From assembly GCF_003390325.1 (NCBI RefSeq), contig NZ_QUOK01000013.1, positions 86,430 to 150,429 on the forward strand: 64,000 nucleotides of DNA, written 5' to 3'. Shown piece by piece: positions 7,441 through 16,257 of this stretch. This DNA comes from Rhodohalobacter sp. SW132 (GTDB taxonomy: Bacteria > Bacteroidota > Rhodothermia > Balneolales > Balneolaceae). The notes under the pieces were generated by a model, which was not told the DNA's origin, made no database searches, and saw only the letters and a list, made by a program, of their open reading frames with translations. Position 1 is the first letter of the stretch; each line of letters opens with the position of its first letter. The translations under genes were made by a program, and so were the position numbers.

Positions 7441-8372
7441 TATTCCATAAATTTTGGATCCAGCAAAATCCCATGGCGAATTCCACCGGTTGATACCGTT
7501 ATCTCTCCAACTGAAAAATAGTCCATTACCTTTGCCAGAATTATCAGCCCACCGGTAATCACATCTGCCCTGCCTGTTAAAAAAACCGGGTATTTTTTCT
7601 CTATCTTTTCTGTTTCCATCGTGCAAAACACCCCGATCATCTCTTTTACATATTCCAGAGGGAGTGTGTGGCCATTTATTCTATCAATATCATACTCCTG
7701 CAGATTCAGATGAATGCCAGCCATTGAGGTTACCGTTCCCGCTACACCTATCAGTTTTGTAATTTTTTGAGGATTTGGCTGCCAGGTTTCAAGCATTTTT
7801 CCTGCTGCTTCACTTGCGCGTTCAACCTCAGCTTTTGAGGGTGGGTTACTTTTCAAGAACCGCTCTGTGAAACGAACACTCCCCATATCCAGTGATTTCC
7901 AATCATAAAGTGCCGTTCCTATACCTGATGCAAACTCCGTGCTGCCTCCGCCAATATCGAGAACGGTACACGGAATACCTGATTCATCACCGGGCAATAC
8001 TGCCAGCGCGCCGCTGTAGGTTGTACGAGCTTCATCGTCCCCTGAAAGAAGTACGGTTTCCCATCCCGTCTGCTTCCGAATCGCATCCATAAATTCTTTT
8101 CGGTTTGATGCATCCCGTACAGCACTAGTTGCCGTTACAATTACCTGTTCTGAAGTTTCGGGATAGTGATGTTCCAGTATTTGGCGATACTCTTCCAGGT
8201 TGGCAAGTACGCGTTCCTGAGCGGATAATGATAGATTTCCATTTAAATCTACTCCCTTGCCGAGCCGTGGAATTCGCTGCTCTTCCCGAATAACCGTTAC
8301 TTCACCGTTTTTCAACTCTGCGACCAGTAAAAGTACCGAATTTGTACCAATGTCTATGGAAGCCCTGATCAT
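7440..8372 (-). CDS. ppx: Ppx/GppA family phosphatase (exopolyphosphatase-like)
   Basis: The gene encodes a 310-residue protein of the actin/hexokinase-fold (ASKHA) Ppx-GppA family. The N-terminal phosphate loop ASIDIGTNSVLLLVAEL is at residues 4-20, and the second signature, VLDIGGGSTEFASG, is near 130. The family hydrolyses inorganic polyphosphate or pppGpp; this single-module length fits the short Ppx type. A longer frame starts at 8408 inside prmA, but the ATG at 8372 fits the conserved N-terminus and sits 2 nt after the prmA stop. It is the last gene of the tatA-to-ppx operon. Confidence 0.92.
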   Translation of the reverse strand: MIRASIDIGTNSVLLLVAELKNGEVTVIREEQRIPRLGKGVDLNGNLSLSAQERVLANLEEYRQILEHHYPETSEQVIVTATSAVRDASNRKEFMDAIRKQTGWETVLLSGDDEARTTYSGALAVLPGDESGIPCTVLDIGGGSTEFASGIGTALYDWKSLDMGSVRFTERFLKSNPPSKAEVERASEAAGKMLETWQPNPQKITKLIGVAGTVTSMAGIHLNLQEYDIDRINGHTLPLEYVKEMIGVFCTMETEKIEKKYPVFLTGRADVITGGLIILAKVMDYFSVGEITVSTGGIRHGILLDPKFME

Positions 8373-8374
8373 TG

Positions 8375-9214
8375 CTAATTCTCTTTCTCCACCTGAAGCA
8401 TGATCCACTCCTCTTCTCTCTCAAGGTGTGTAACAGATACAGGATATTTCTCAAGCTCCTCGCGGATTCGGCTTTCATCCGAGTCCAGTAATCCCGAGAG
8501 TGAAAGTATACCGTCATCAGCAAGCAGATCAATCATCTGGTTCAAAAACTCAAGTATCACGTTTCGATTGATATTGGCAAAGATAAGATCGAACGGTTTT
8601 TCATCTTCCACCTGCTCAAAACCTCCAAGCCGTATTTCAACGCGGGATTGTACCTGGTTGATCAGCACGTTTTCATCAGCATTCCGTTTGCACCACGGAT
8701 CAAAATCGAATCCGATGGCATGTTTTGCACCTTTTTTGCAGGATGCAATGGCAAGAATACCGGTTCCTGTTCCCGCATCAAGAACTCTTTTATTGCTGCA
8801 ATCAAGCCGGTCAATCTGTCGAAGCATCAACCGTGTGGTTGCGTGATAGCCTGTCCCAAACGACATTTTGGGATCTATTTCCAGCACGACTTTATCCTCC
8901 GGTGGTTCAGCTGTTGACCAGGTTGGCCGCACATAAAACGACCCGATAACCTGCGGCTGAATGCTCTCTTCCCAAGTGGCGTTCCAGTTCTCCTCTTCCA
9001 GATCACTCAACTCAACAAATGAAGCGTCCGGCAATGCGGCAATTAACTGCTCAATTTCTTCCCGGTGACTGTCATTAAACCGCGGTTTTTCTACATAAGC
9101 AATCAGCCGGTTCTTCTGTTGTTCAAATCCGTAGAAATCCATATCCATCAGCTCAGCGATGACATGCTCCTGGTAATGTTCTGATAATTCTATAATCAGC
9201 TTTAAATAATTCAT
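8375..9214 (-). CDS. prmA: Ribosomal protein L11 methyltransferase
   Basis: The gene encodes a 279-residue Class I SAM-dependent methyltransferase. An N-terminal substrate-recognition domain (about 1-95) is followed by the family linker MSFGTGYHATTRL (117-129) and the SAM-binding motif I VLDAGTGTGILAIAS (144-158). The FANINRNVIL motif further on matches the catalytic NPPY-like loop of PrmA. It trimethylates ribosomal protein L11. The start overlaps the upstream M28 gene stop by ATGA (4 nt), showing translational coupling. Confidence 0.93.
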   Translation of the reverse strand: MNYLKLIIELSEHYQEHVIAELMDMDFYGFEQQKNRLIAYVEKPRFNDSHREEIEQLIAALPDASFVELSDLEEENWNATWEESIQPQVIGSFYVRPTWSTAEPPEDKVVLEIDPKMSFGTGYHATTRLMLRQIDRLDCSNKRVLDAGTGTGILAIASCKKGAKHAIGFDFDPWCKRNADENVLINQVQSRVEIRLGGFEQVEDEKPFDLIFANINRNVILEFLNQMIDLLADDGILSLSGLLDSDESRIREELEKYPVSVTHLEREEEWIMLQVEKEN

Positions 9215-10197
9215 GTCGGTATCCGGTTATAAATCAGTTCCAGTACTACATCACCAACAGCCTGCAACGTTTCCCGGTCGATGATTTCCATCGTATCGTT
9301 GTGGGTATGCCAGTAGGGAGGAAATTGAACACCGCCGCCATCTGCCGGTGTATGATGGATGATGTTAATCATAGGAATGCCTGTGAGCTGCTGAACAATG
9401 ATATGATCATCGGCAACATTTCCACCCCGCTGATCCACAAAAAAGTGCCCGTAACCAAGTTCATCCCCAATTCTCCAGATTTCATTTACCAGGTTCGGGG
9501 CAAACCTCATGGAATATCCTTCTTTGGAAAAGATGGCGTTTTCACCTCCAACCATATCGAGCAAAATCCCAAACCGCGGACTATACCCCGGAACCGGCGG
9601 GTGATTTCCCCACTGTCTTGCCCCTAAAAAATAGTTATCGAGATCAGAAACTTCCCCGTAATCCTCACCATCAAAAAAGACAATATCCACGCCGATCGGC
9701 GGTTCGTTTTCTGAAAAAATCCGGGCCATTTCAAGCAGCACCCCAACTCCGCTGCCGCCATCATCCGCTCCCAGTATCGGGCTTTCCGGATCAACGGGAT
9801 CTTCTTCGGCCCGTGGTCTCGTATCCCAATGCGCGGCCAGCACAATTCTGTCTTCGTGATGCACTCCAAAAGACGCCAGGATGTTAAACATCGTCAGCTC
9901 CTCACCGTAGACCTCCTGCTGAAACTCCTGAACAAACACATTGCGGTCACCGGCTACTGCTGCAAGCTGATCTCTGATATAATCTTTTGTCTGAACATGG
10001 GCACTTGAATTGGGAACCCGCGGCCCGAAATTCACCTGGTCTTCAATAAATTGATAGGCATTATCTGCGTTAAATTCAGGAACTGCCCGATCCTGCTGTT
10101 CAAATTCGAGTCCGGCTCCCTCCTCTCCGCACGACACAAAAAGCAGAACAATCAGTACAGAACTCAGAACTAATACCGGGGGGGAAATTTTCATCAT
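9211..10197 (-). CDS. M28 family metallo-enzyme, glutaminyl-peptide cyclotransferase-like lipoprotein
   Basis: The gene encodes a 328-residue protein with a lipoprotein signal (lipobox LLFVSC, Cys23). The mature domain has the M28/glutaminyl cyclase zinc-site order. It includes AAHWDTRP near 121-128, GADDGGSG near 143-150 (zinc Asp), FFDGEDYG near 174-181 (Glu) and a late His in IIHHTP. Bacteroidota homologues convert N-terminal Gln to pyroglutamate on periplasmic or lipoprotein substrates; an aminopeptidase activity cannot be excluded. Its ATG abuts the stop of the SDR gene with no spacer. It overlaps prmA by 4 nt. Confidence 0.85.
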   Translation of the reverse strand: MMKISPPVLVLSSVLIVLLFVSCGEEGAGLEFEQQDRAVPEFNADNAYQFIEDQVNFGPRVPNSSAHVQTKDYIRDQLAAVAGDRNVFVQEFQQEVYGEELTMFNILASFGVHHEDRIVLAAHWDTRPRAEEDPVDPESPILGADDGGSGVGVLLEMARIFSENEPPIGVDIVFFDGEDYGEVSDLDNYFLGARQWGNHPPVPGYSPRFGILLDMVGGENAIFSKEGYSMRFAPNLVNEIWRIGDELGYGHFFVDQRGGNVADDHIIVQQLTGIPMINIIHHTPADGGGVQFPPYWHTHNDTMEIIDRETLQAVGDVVLELIYNRIPT

Positions 10198-10971
10198 TCA
10201 GGAGTTTCGATCGATCATAGTTGCAGAGGATTGCTGAACGGGGAAAACCACAACATCCATAATATTTACGTGATCCGGCCGGTTCGCTATAAATTGAACA
10301 ATTTCAGCAATATCCAGCGCGGTTAATGGTTTCATGCCTTTGTAAACATCATCAGCGCGGTTATCATCACCCTTAAATCGCACATTGCTGAACTCTGTTT
10401 CTACAAGGCCGGGGGAAACCTCACTCACCCGGTTATTAGTTCCATGAAGATCTTTTTTCATAGATTGAGTTATGGCATGAACCGCATGCTTAGTGGCACA
10501 GTAAACCACCCCGCCAGGGTAGGCTTCGTGTCCGGCAATCGACCCGATGTTGATGATATGACCGCTTCCGTGTTTTTTCATGGATGGAGTCATCAAGCGC
10601 GTAATATTGAGCAGGCCTTTGACATTGGTATCAATCATTCGGTCCCAGTCATCGAAATCGCCGGCATCAACGGGATCAGTCCCGACGGCCAGTCCCGCGT
10701 TGTTGATGAGAATATCCACAGGATGAGAAATGGAATCGACGAAATCGCTGCAAGCCGTGCGATCCCGCACATCAAAAACGGAAGTATCACACTGAACCTG
10801 AAAGTTGCTTTTCAGTTCTTTGGCAAAATCAGAAAGTCTCTCTTCCCTCCGTCCGGTTAATATCAGGTTACACCCCGCTTCGGCAAAAAGTTTGGCTGCA
10901 GATTTTCCAATTCCGGAAGTTGCCCCGGTAATCACTGCCCATTTGCCTTTTAACCGGTTGGATTCATTCAT
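10198..10971 (-). CDS. SDR family NAD(P)-dependent oxidoreductase (YdfG-like)
   Basis: The gene encodes a 257-residue classical short-chain dehydrogenase. The Rossmann glycine motif VITGATSGIG is at residues 13-22, NNAG at 90-93, the catalytic Ser144 follows INIGS, and the Tyr157-x3-Lys161 pair is in YCATK. It resembles YdfG-type serine/3-hydroxy acid dehydrogenases, but the substrate cannot be read from sequence. The frame extends to a TTG at 10998 inside gatA; the ATG at 10971, 7 nt after the gatA stop, is preferred. Confidence 0.88.
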   Translation of the reverse strand: MNESNRLKGKWAVITGATSGIGKSAAKLFAEAGCNLILTGRREERLSDFAKELKSNFQVQCDTSVFDVRDRTACSDFVDSISHPVDILINNAGLAVGTDPVDAGDFDDWDRMIDTNVKGLLNITRLMTPSMKKHGSGHIINIGSIAGHEAYPGGVVYCATKHAVHAITQSMKKDLHGTNNRVSEVSPGLVETEFSNVRFKGDDNRADDVYKGMKPLTALDIAEIVQFIANRPDHVNIMDVVVFPVQQSSATMIDRNS

Positions 10972-10978
10972 ATTCTGG

Positions 10979-12505
10979 TTATCCGTGCAGCAATTCAACA
11001 GCCCGGCCGGCCCGCAAAATATTTTGTTCTTTAAAACTGTCGGCCATAAACTGGATTCCCACCGGCAGCCCGTTGGAATGTGTTCCGGCTGGTACGCTGA
11101 TTCCGCAGATCCCGGAAAGATTCGCCGAAATCGTATAAATGTCGTTCAGATACATCTGAACAGGATCATCCTGATTTTCACCCAGTTTAAAAGCGGTGGT
11201 TGGTGCGGTGGGAGAAACGATCACATCAACTTTTTCAAACGCTTCCTGAAAATCTTGCTTGATGAGGCGCCGCACTCGTTGTGCCTTTCCAAAATAGGCG
11301 TCGTAATATCCCGCACTCAGAACATAGGTTCCGAGCAGAATTCGGCGTTTCACTTCGGTACCGAAACCCTCGGTTCTGGAGTTTTTATAGAGTCGGATAA
11401 GCGGAGAATCTGCTTTTGCAATCGATTCAAGCAGCTCTTCGTGCTCTTTGCCGGTGGCTACTTCAAGACGTTTTTCCAACGCAATCTGCTCTTTTTTCAG
11501 CTCTTCTTCCACCTGGTCAAAATCTGCGCGGTGGCCGTATCGAATTCCGTCATAGCGCGCAAGATTACTGGATGCTTCCGCTGTCGCCAGGATGTAATAG
11601 GTCGCGATAGCGTATTCCGTATGCGGTAAATTGATTGGAACCAGTGAATGTCCTTCAGCTTCCAGACTTTTCAGATGATCTTCCACGACTGACCGGACTT
11701 CAGAATCAAGTCCATCTCCAAAATACTCATCCGGCACACCTATCGTTAATTTCTCAGTGTTCTCGAGCGCCTTGCTATACTCCTCTACCGGTTCATCGGC
11801 TGTGGATTGATCCATCGGATCACTTCCCGCAAGTTGTTCAAGCATCAGAGCTGCGTCCATAACACTATTTGTAAACGGCCCGATGCAATCAAAGGAAGAT
11901 GCATAAGCCACGAGTCCATATCGCGATACCCGTCCATAGGTTGGCTTCAGCCCTACAACGCCGCAATACGACGCAGGCTGACGAATGGATCCGCCCGTAT
12001 CCGACCCGAGTGACATGCTGCTCATCCCTGCAGCTACAGCCGCTGCACTGCCGCCACTGGATCCGCCGGTTACATGATCTGTGTTGTGTGGATTCCTTGC
12101 CGGTCCGTGAATAGAGTTTTCAGTAGATGATCCCATCGCGAATTCATCCATGTTGGCTCTGCCCAGGAAAAGTGCATCTTCTGCCGCGAGTTTATCAATC
12201 ACAGTAGCATTATATACACTCTCAAAATTTCTGAGGATATTGCTTGAGCAGGTAGTTTTCTTCCCTTTTTCACAGATCAGGTCCTTTACGGCCACAACAG
12301 AACCGGCCAGCTTGCCGGCACTTCCCTCTTTTATTTTCTCCTGAATTCTGCCGGCCTGTTCAAGAGCATCTTCTTTATCCAAAGATACGATCGCATTTAC
12401 CGAACTGTTATTTGAATCAATCGATTCAATGTATTGTTCAACTATTTCCTGCAGGGTGGTTTTTCCTGCTGAAAGCTCATCCTGAGTCGTGAGCAAATTC
12501 TTCAT
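10979..12505 (-). CDS. gatA: Asp-tRNA(Asn)/Glu-tRNA(Gln) amidotransferase subunit A
   Basis: The gene encodes a 508-residue amidase-signature protein, the glutaminase subunit of GatCAB. The Ser-cisSer-Lys triad is visible: Lys74 in VAVKDL, the GGSSGGSAAAVAAG loop around 147-160 (cis-Ser149) and Ser173 in SDTGGSIRQPASY. The C-terminal part keeps GLPVGIQFMA. The subunit releases ammonia from glutamine for transamidation of misacylated tRNA. It follows tatA by 15 nt. gatB and gatC are not in the window. Confidence 0.95.
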   Translation of the reverse strand: MKNLLTTQDELSAGKTTLQEIVEQYIESIDSNNSSVNAIVSLDKEDALEQAGRIQEKIKEGSAGKLAGSVVAVKDLICEKGKKTTCSSNILRNFESVYNATVIDKLAAEDALFLGRANMDEFAMGSSTENSIHGPARNPHNTDHVTGGSSGGSAAAVAAGMSSMSLGSDTGGSIRQPASYCGVVGLKPTYGRVSRYGLVAYASSFDCIGPFTNSVMDAALMLEQLAGSDPMDQSTADEPVEEYSKALENTEKLTIGVPDEYFGDGLDSEVRSVVEDHLKSLEAEGHSLVPINLPHTEYAIATYYILATAEASSNLARYDGIRYGHRADFDQVEEELKKEQIALEKRLEVATGKEHEELLESIAKADSPLIRLYKNSRTEGFGTEVKRRILLGTYVLSAGYYDAYFGKAQRVRRLIKQDFQEAFEKVDVIVSPTAPTTAFKLGENQDDPVQMYLNDIYTISANLSGICGISVPAGTHSNGLPVGIQFMADSFKEQNILRAGRAVELLHG

Positions 12506-12520
12506 GTAATAACCGTCGGT

Positions 12521-12766
12521 TTATTTATCTGAGTTAGATTCTGATTCAGTTTCCTTAGAAGGTCGCGCTGAGGCTGAATTTTTAATATCATCAGCACCTT
12601 TATCTATCTCCTTTTTGATATCATCCGAAGCCTTTCGAAACTCCTGGATACCCTGACCAATACCTCGGGCCAGCTCCGGAATTCGTTTAGCTCCGAACAG
12701 AAGGAGTATTATCATAACAATAATTACAATCTCAAAACCACCGGGCATACCCATAATTATCTGCAT
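12521..12766 (-). CDS. tatA: Sec-independent protein translocase TatA/E-like subunit
   Basis: The gene encodes an 81-residue protein with one N-terminal transmembrane helix (about residues 9-23, IVIIVMIILLLF). The hinge FGAKRIPELARGIGQGI follows, with the conserved Phe-Gly. Then comes an amphipathic helix and a charged Ser/Glu-rich tail. It is the pore-forming component of twin-arginine export. It is the first gene of the operon that continues with gatA. No tatC is present here. Confidence 0.93.
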   Translation of the reverse strand: MQIIMGMPGGFEIVIIVMIILLLFGAKRIPELARGIGQGIQEFRKASDDIKKEIDKGADDIKNSASARPSKETESESNSDK

Positions 12767-12820
12767 TTATGTATTTTTTAATATTTAGTTCTGTTAAGAT
12801 AAAAAATATTTCATAGACCT

Positions 12821-12853
12821 TTTGAACACCTGGCAAAAAAAAGTGTACCTTTG
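12821..12853 (+). promoter_or_regulatory. Bacteroidota-type promoter for the DUF2795 gene
   Basis: TTTG at 12821-12824, then 21 nt, then TACCTTTG at 12846-12853 matches the TTTG / TAnnTTTG consensus exactly. Transcription would start near 12860, about 85 nt before the ATG at 12945. Confidence 0.6.
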
Positions 12854-12944
12854 TGATCCTTTTTTATTTGCATTTGTCATCAACAAACAGTTTATAACAG
12901 TCGAAATAAGTTTTACCATAAACCGTTAAAGAGATTAGAAAATT

Positions 12945-13199
12945 ATGATTTGGACAGTAGAATTGGCAGCCGTATTAGATGAAGCCCCATTCCCAGCCAC
13001 TCGGGAAGAGTTAATTGAATGGGCTGAACGAACCGGATTGCCGCAACAGGCTATTGACAATCTATACGAACTGGATGAAATCGCGGAAGGCGAGGATACG
13101 ATCTACGAAGGCATAGAAGATATCTGGCCCGACTATATCCGTAAAGAAGACTTTTTCCATGGAGAAGAGGATGAAGGCTTCGATTACGACGATGTTTAA
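12945..13199 (+). CDS. DUF2795 domain protein (84 aa)
   Basis: The gene encodes a small acidic protein. The first 55 residues match the DUF2795 pattern: ELAAVLDEAPFPATREELIEWAERTGLP followed by a short helix. The C-terminal 25 residues are a very acidic tail (EDEGFDYDDV). The domain is a helical bundle of unknown function, often found as a stand-alone protein in many phyla. It has a well-formed promoter of its own and lies 72 nt before the BamA-like gene in the same direction. Confidence 0.75.
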   Translation: MIWTVELAAVLDEAPFPATREELIEWAERTGLPQQAIDNLYELDEIAEGEDTIYEGIEDIWPDYIRKEDFFHGEEDEGFDYDDV

Positions 13200-13271
13200 C
13201 CCCATTGTTTCATCTTCATCACAACTTACTTTTTAAATTCCCGGGCTTGAATTTTGTCCACATTGTTACAT

Positions 13272-15668
13272 ATGAGACATTTTTTTATAAGCTTGGGTCT
13301 TCCAGTTCTTCTATTTTTTGCATTTCAGATTACCCCCGATAATGTATCCGCTCAGAACACCAGTTCTTTGGACCAGGATAATACGGAGAGCGAAAAAGTA
13401 GTTCGCGTGATCCGTTTTTCGGGCAACCGGGATGTGCGGAACGGCACACTGCGAACACTGGTGCGTACCGATAATAACCGGGAATTCCTGGGAATTCCCC
13501 GTTTCACTCCCTGGTATTATCTGTGGCGCGTCTTCAGAGTGGGTGAATCTCCGGCTTATCTCGATCGGGAAATGGTGGGCAATGATATTGAACGTATCGA
13601 AGTCTATTATGAAAATCTGGGGTATTTCGAAGCTTCTGTCGATACCTCTATAATCGAATACAGAGAAAACCGGGTCGAAGTATCATTTATTATTGATGAG
13701 GGGCCACGTTCCGAAATCAATACCGTATCCTACACCGGGTTGCCGGAGTTTGATAACCCCGACAGGATTCCGGGGTTTCTTGGCGACAGCGAGTTTGCAG
13801 GTGATTTTCTGAACGACTCCACTTTTGCAGTAAATGAACCCTATGAAGTGCAGAAACTGCGACGGGAACAGACACGTATCGTCAATTTTTTAAAAAATCA
13901 TGGATATGCTGCCGTTCAGCGGGACTCGGTGAGGGCGCTGGCAAAACCAGTTGACGACGATCCCAACGCCTATGATATTTTATTTTCGATTCGCCCTGGT
14001 TCCTTTTATACATTTGGAGATGTACATATTACATTGAGCGGCCCCGAAGGCGAGGGGAACTTCGATCAGTCGGAAGAATTTAGCGGTGAACCCTACACAA
14101 CTTCAGGCCATACGATTTATATAAGCAAAGAAAGTAGCGCGCAGACCCGGTTCAGCTTGCTAAATGAACAAATTCGGTATACACCCGGAGAGATGTTTGA
14201 TCAGTCAGCGTACCTTAGAAGCGTCAATTCATTTCAAAACCTTGGAATGCTCCTGACCAACCGCTTTGCTTTAAGTGAGGAAGGAAGTGCCCCCGATTAC
14301 TCCCGGTCAGATATCCCCACCTACTTTGATCTGCAAACCATTCCTAAACACTCCATTCGGGCAGAATTTTTTGGGATGCGCCGTTACGGTTTTGGTACAG
14401 GTGTTGGGTTGAATTACAATAACAACAATCTGAGAGGCCGGGCGGATAATCTCACCCTGGGGATAAATACCAGTCTCGAATACGTGACATCCAATACGCT
14501 CAGTGAAATTTCTCCCATCGATGAAGAAACCGGCGAACGTTCACAGACGGGATCTACAATTTTTCAGAGCTACGAGGTGAGGGCAGAATATACCGTTCCG
14601 CGCCTGAATTTTCCATTCCAGGTTTTTCGGGATCGTTCCTGGGTGCGCAGCGCACGTACCCGTTATGCACTATCCTACAGCCAGAGCAACCAGCTCTTTT
14701 TTGATATAAACTCCGATATTCGTTTTAACACCCGGTACGAAATAACACATTCCGACAGGTTCACCAGTCTCTTTGACTTAATTGAGATGGATATTATTGA
14801 TACAGATCCATCCTCACAATTTTTGCAAAACCTCGAAAACCAGTTTGGCGAGCAATCTATTGTTCTGGCACGAATTAATGAAGATTTTCGGCCACAGTTT
14901 TCATCCATCATCCGCTACACGCTCAGAAACCGAAATACAAATCTGATCAAAAGAAATTTTGGTTATTCAAGCGAGTTTTCAGCCGCAATTGGCGGAAATG
15001 TGCCCTATCTGCTCGACCGATTTGTATTCAGTCCGGGTGAAATTAAGCAAACGCTGCCATCCCCTTTTGGCATATCTTCAAATGCACTATCGTACAGTCG
15101 TTTTCTGAAGTTTTCAGCAGATTACAGACGTTATTTTGATCTGACCGACAATACCGTATTTGCACTGCGTGGTTTTGCTGGTTTTGCACAGCCAATTTTT
15201 GACAGTGAAAGCATACCGCTGAACCGACGCTTTTTTGCCGGTGGCAGCAACGATATTCGCGGATGGAACCCATTCAGACTCGGGCCCGGCTCAATTAGTC
15301 CGGATGAAGTTCGGGTACCCGGTGGCGAGGTAAAACTGGCAGCCTATAAAGAATTACGCCAAATTTTTATGCGTGATGTCTTAAATGCACAATGGCATGT
15401 GGCATGGCACACCGATGCAGGAAATGTGTGGTATGGTCCGCGAAGCTCACTGCTGGATGATGATGGCAATGAACTCCTGAATGATGGCAGATTTTATATT
15501 GACCGCTTTTATAATCAAATTGCTGTAGGCTCAGGTTTTGGCCTGCGGTTAGACTGGGAATTCATTGTTGCCCGTTTCGACTTCACATTCAGAGTTCACG
15601 ATCTCGACAGGGGATGGTTTGAGAACCGGAGAGGATATTTCAGTTTCGGTATTGGTCACTCATTTTAA
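13272..15668 (+). CDS. BamA/TamA family outer-membrane protein (Omp85 superfamily)
   Basis: The gene encodes a 798-residue protein. A signal peptide (about 1-27, ending VSAQN) is followed by POTRA-like repeats (about 35-330, for example RVIRFSGNRDVRNGTLRTLV and INTVSYTGLPEF). A C-terminal 16-strand surface-antigen barrel (about 360-798) carries the RRFFAGGSNDIRGW motif and ends in Phe. Omp85 proteins insert or export proteins or lipids at the outer membrane. Two or three POTRA domains suggest a TamA-like rather than the main five-POTRA BamA protein. The start at ATG 13272 is preferred to the TTG at 13254. A CNB-domain gene follows after 11 nt. Confidence 0.88.
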   Translation: MRHFFISLGLPVLLFFAFQITPDNVSAQNTSSLDQDNTESEKVVRVIRFSGNRDVRNGTLRTLVRTDNNREFLGIPRFTPWYYLWRVFRVGESPAYLDREMVGNDIERIEVYYENLGYFEASVDTSIIEYRENRVEVSFIIDEGPRSEINTVSYTGLPEFDNPDRIPGFLGDSEFAGDFLNDSTFAVNEPYEVQKLRREQTRIVNFLKNHGYAAVQRDSVRALAKPVDDDPNAYDILFSIRPGSFYTFGDVHITLSGPEGEGNFDQSEEFSGEPYTTSGHTIYISKESSAQTRFSLLNEQIRYTPGEMFDQSAYLRSVNSFQNLGMLLTNRFALSEEGSAPDYSRSDIPTYFDLQTIPKHSIRAEFFGMRRYGFGTGVGLNYNNNNLRGRADNLTLGINTSLEYVTSNTLSEISPIDEETGERSQTGSTIFQSYEVRAEYTVPRLNFPFQVFRDRSWVRSARTRYALSYSQSNQLFFDINSDIRFNTRYEITHSDRFTSLFDLIEMDIIDTDPSSQFLQNLENQFGEQSIVLARINEDFRPQFSSIIRYTLRNRNTNLIKRNFGYSSEFSAAIGGNVPYLLDRFVFSPGEIKQTLPSPFGISSNALSYSRFLKFSADYRRYFDLTDNTVFALRGFAGFAQPIFDSESIPLNRRFFAGGSNDIRGWNPFRLGPGSISPDEVRVPGGEVKLAAYKELRQIFMRDVLNAQWHVAWHTDAGNVWYGPRSSLLDDDGNELLNDGRFYIDRFYNQIAVGSGFGLRLDWEFIVARFDFTFRVHDLDRGWFENRRGYFSFGIGHSF

Positions 15669-15679
15669 ATCAACAGTTT

Positions 15680-16249
15680 ATGTTTAATAAAAACCAGTTC
15701 AATAAACTAAAAAATCAGACACAAATGATCTTTCAGTCCACATTTCTGAAAGATCTTTCATCCACAGAAAGGTACGAGTTCTTGCAGCTCTGCCATCGCA
15801 GAAAATATAATAAAGGAGAATTCATCTACTATCAAAATGACCCCGGTACGGGAATGTATTTTATTGAGGATGGATCCGTGGATTTAATCGTATCGAACAG
15901 CCAGGATGATACAAATACTGATTCTATCTCATTTAAACTCGAACCACCAGATAGTTTTGGCGCACTCTCTATCGGGTACGATCTGCGCAGGCTTTCATCA
16001 GCGAAATGTCTGACTGACTGTACCCTGCTCGGCTTTTTCAATCCCGATTTTGAAACTTTAAAAAAACGAAATCCAGGAATTGCGGTAAAATTTCTCGAAA
16101 AACTGAGCACCATCGCCATGCAGCAGCTTGAACGCACTGTTCGGGAACTGGAATCGGTTACAAGCACCCAACATGTTTTTTCCATTCAGTTTGAAACATA
16201 TTATGCGCGTTCCAGAAATGAAACTGAATCTAATCCTACTGAAGAATAA
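15680..16249 (+). CDS. Cyclic nucleotide-binding domain protein without DNA-binding domain
   Basis: The gene encodes a 189-residue protein. Residues about 25-140 are a Crp/cNMP-binding jelly roll (YNKGEFIYYQNDPGTGMYFIEDGSVDL, then PPDSFGALSIG), followed by the dimer helix (FLEKLSTIAMQQLERTVREL). After residue 165 there is only a short tail, so the helix-turn-helix of Crp/Fnr regulators is absent. The phosphate-binding cassette is not a good match to the cAMP consensus, so ligand binding is uncertain. The position between the BamA-like gene and rlmD (gaps of 11 and 8 nt) suggests one operon. Confidence 0.82.
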   Translation: MFNKNQFNKLKNQTQMIFQSTFLKDLSSTERYEFLQLCHRRKYNKGEFIYYQNDPGTGMYFIEDGSVDLIVSNSQDDTNTDSISFKLEPPDSFGALSIGYDLRRLSSAKCLTDCTLLGFFNPDFETLKKRNPGIAVKFLEKLSTIAMQQLERTVRELESVTSTQHVFSIQFETYYARSRNETESNPTEE

Positions 16250-16257
16250 CAGAATCT

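Noticed and set aside
10805..11629. 274-residue plus-strand frame antisense to gatA and the SDR gene
   Set aside because: Both sense genes have intact catalytic motifs; the antisense frame shows no domain.
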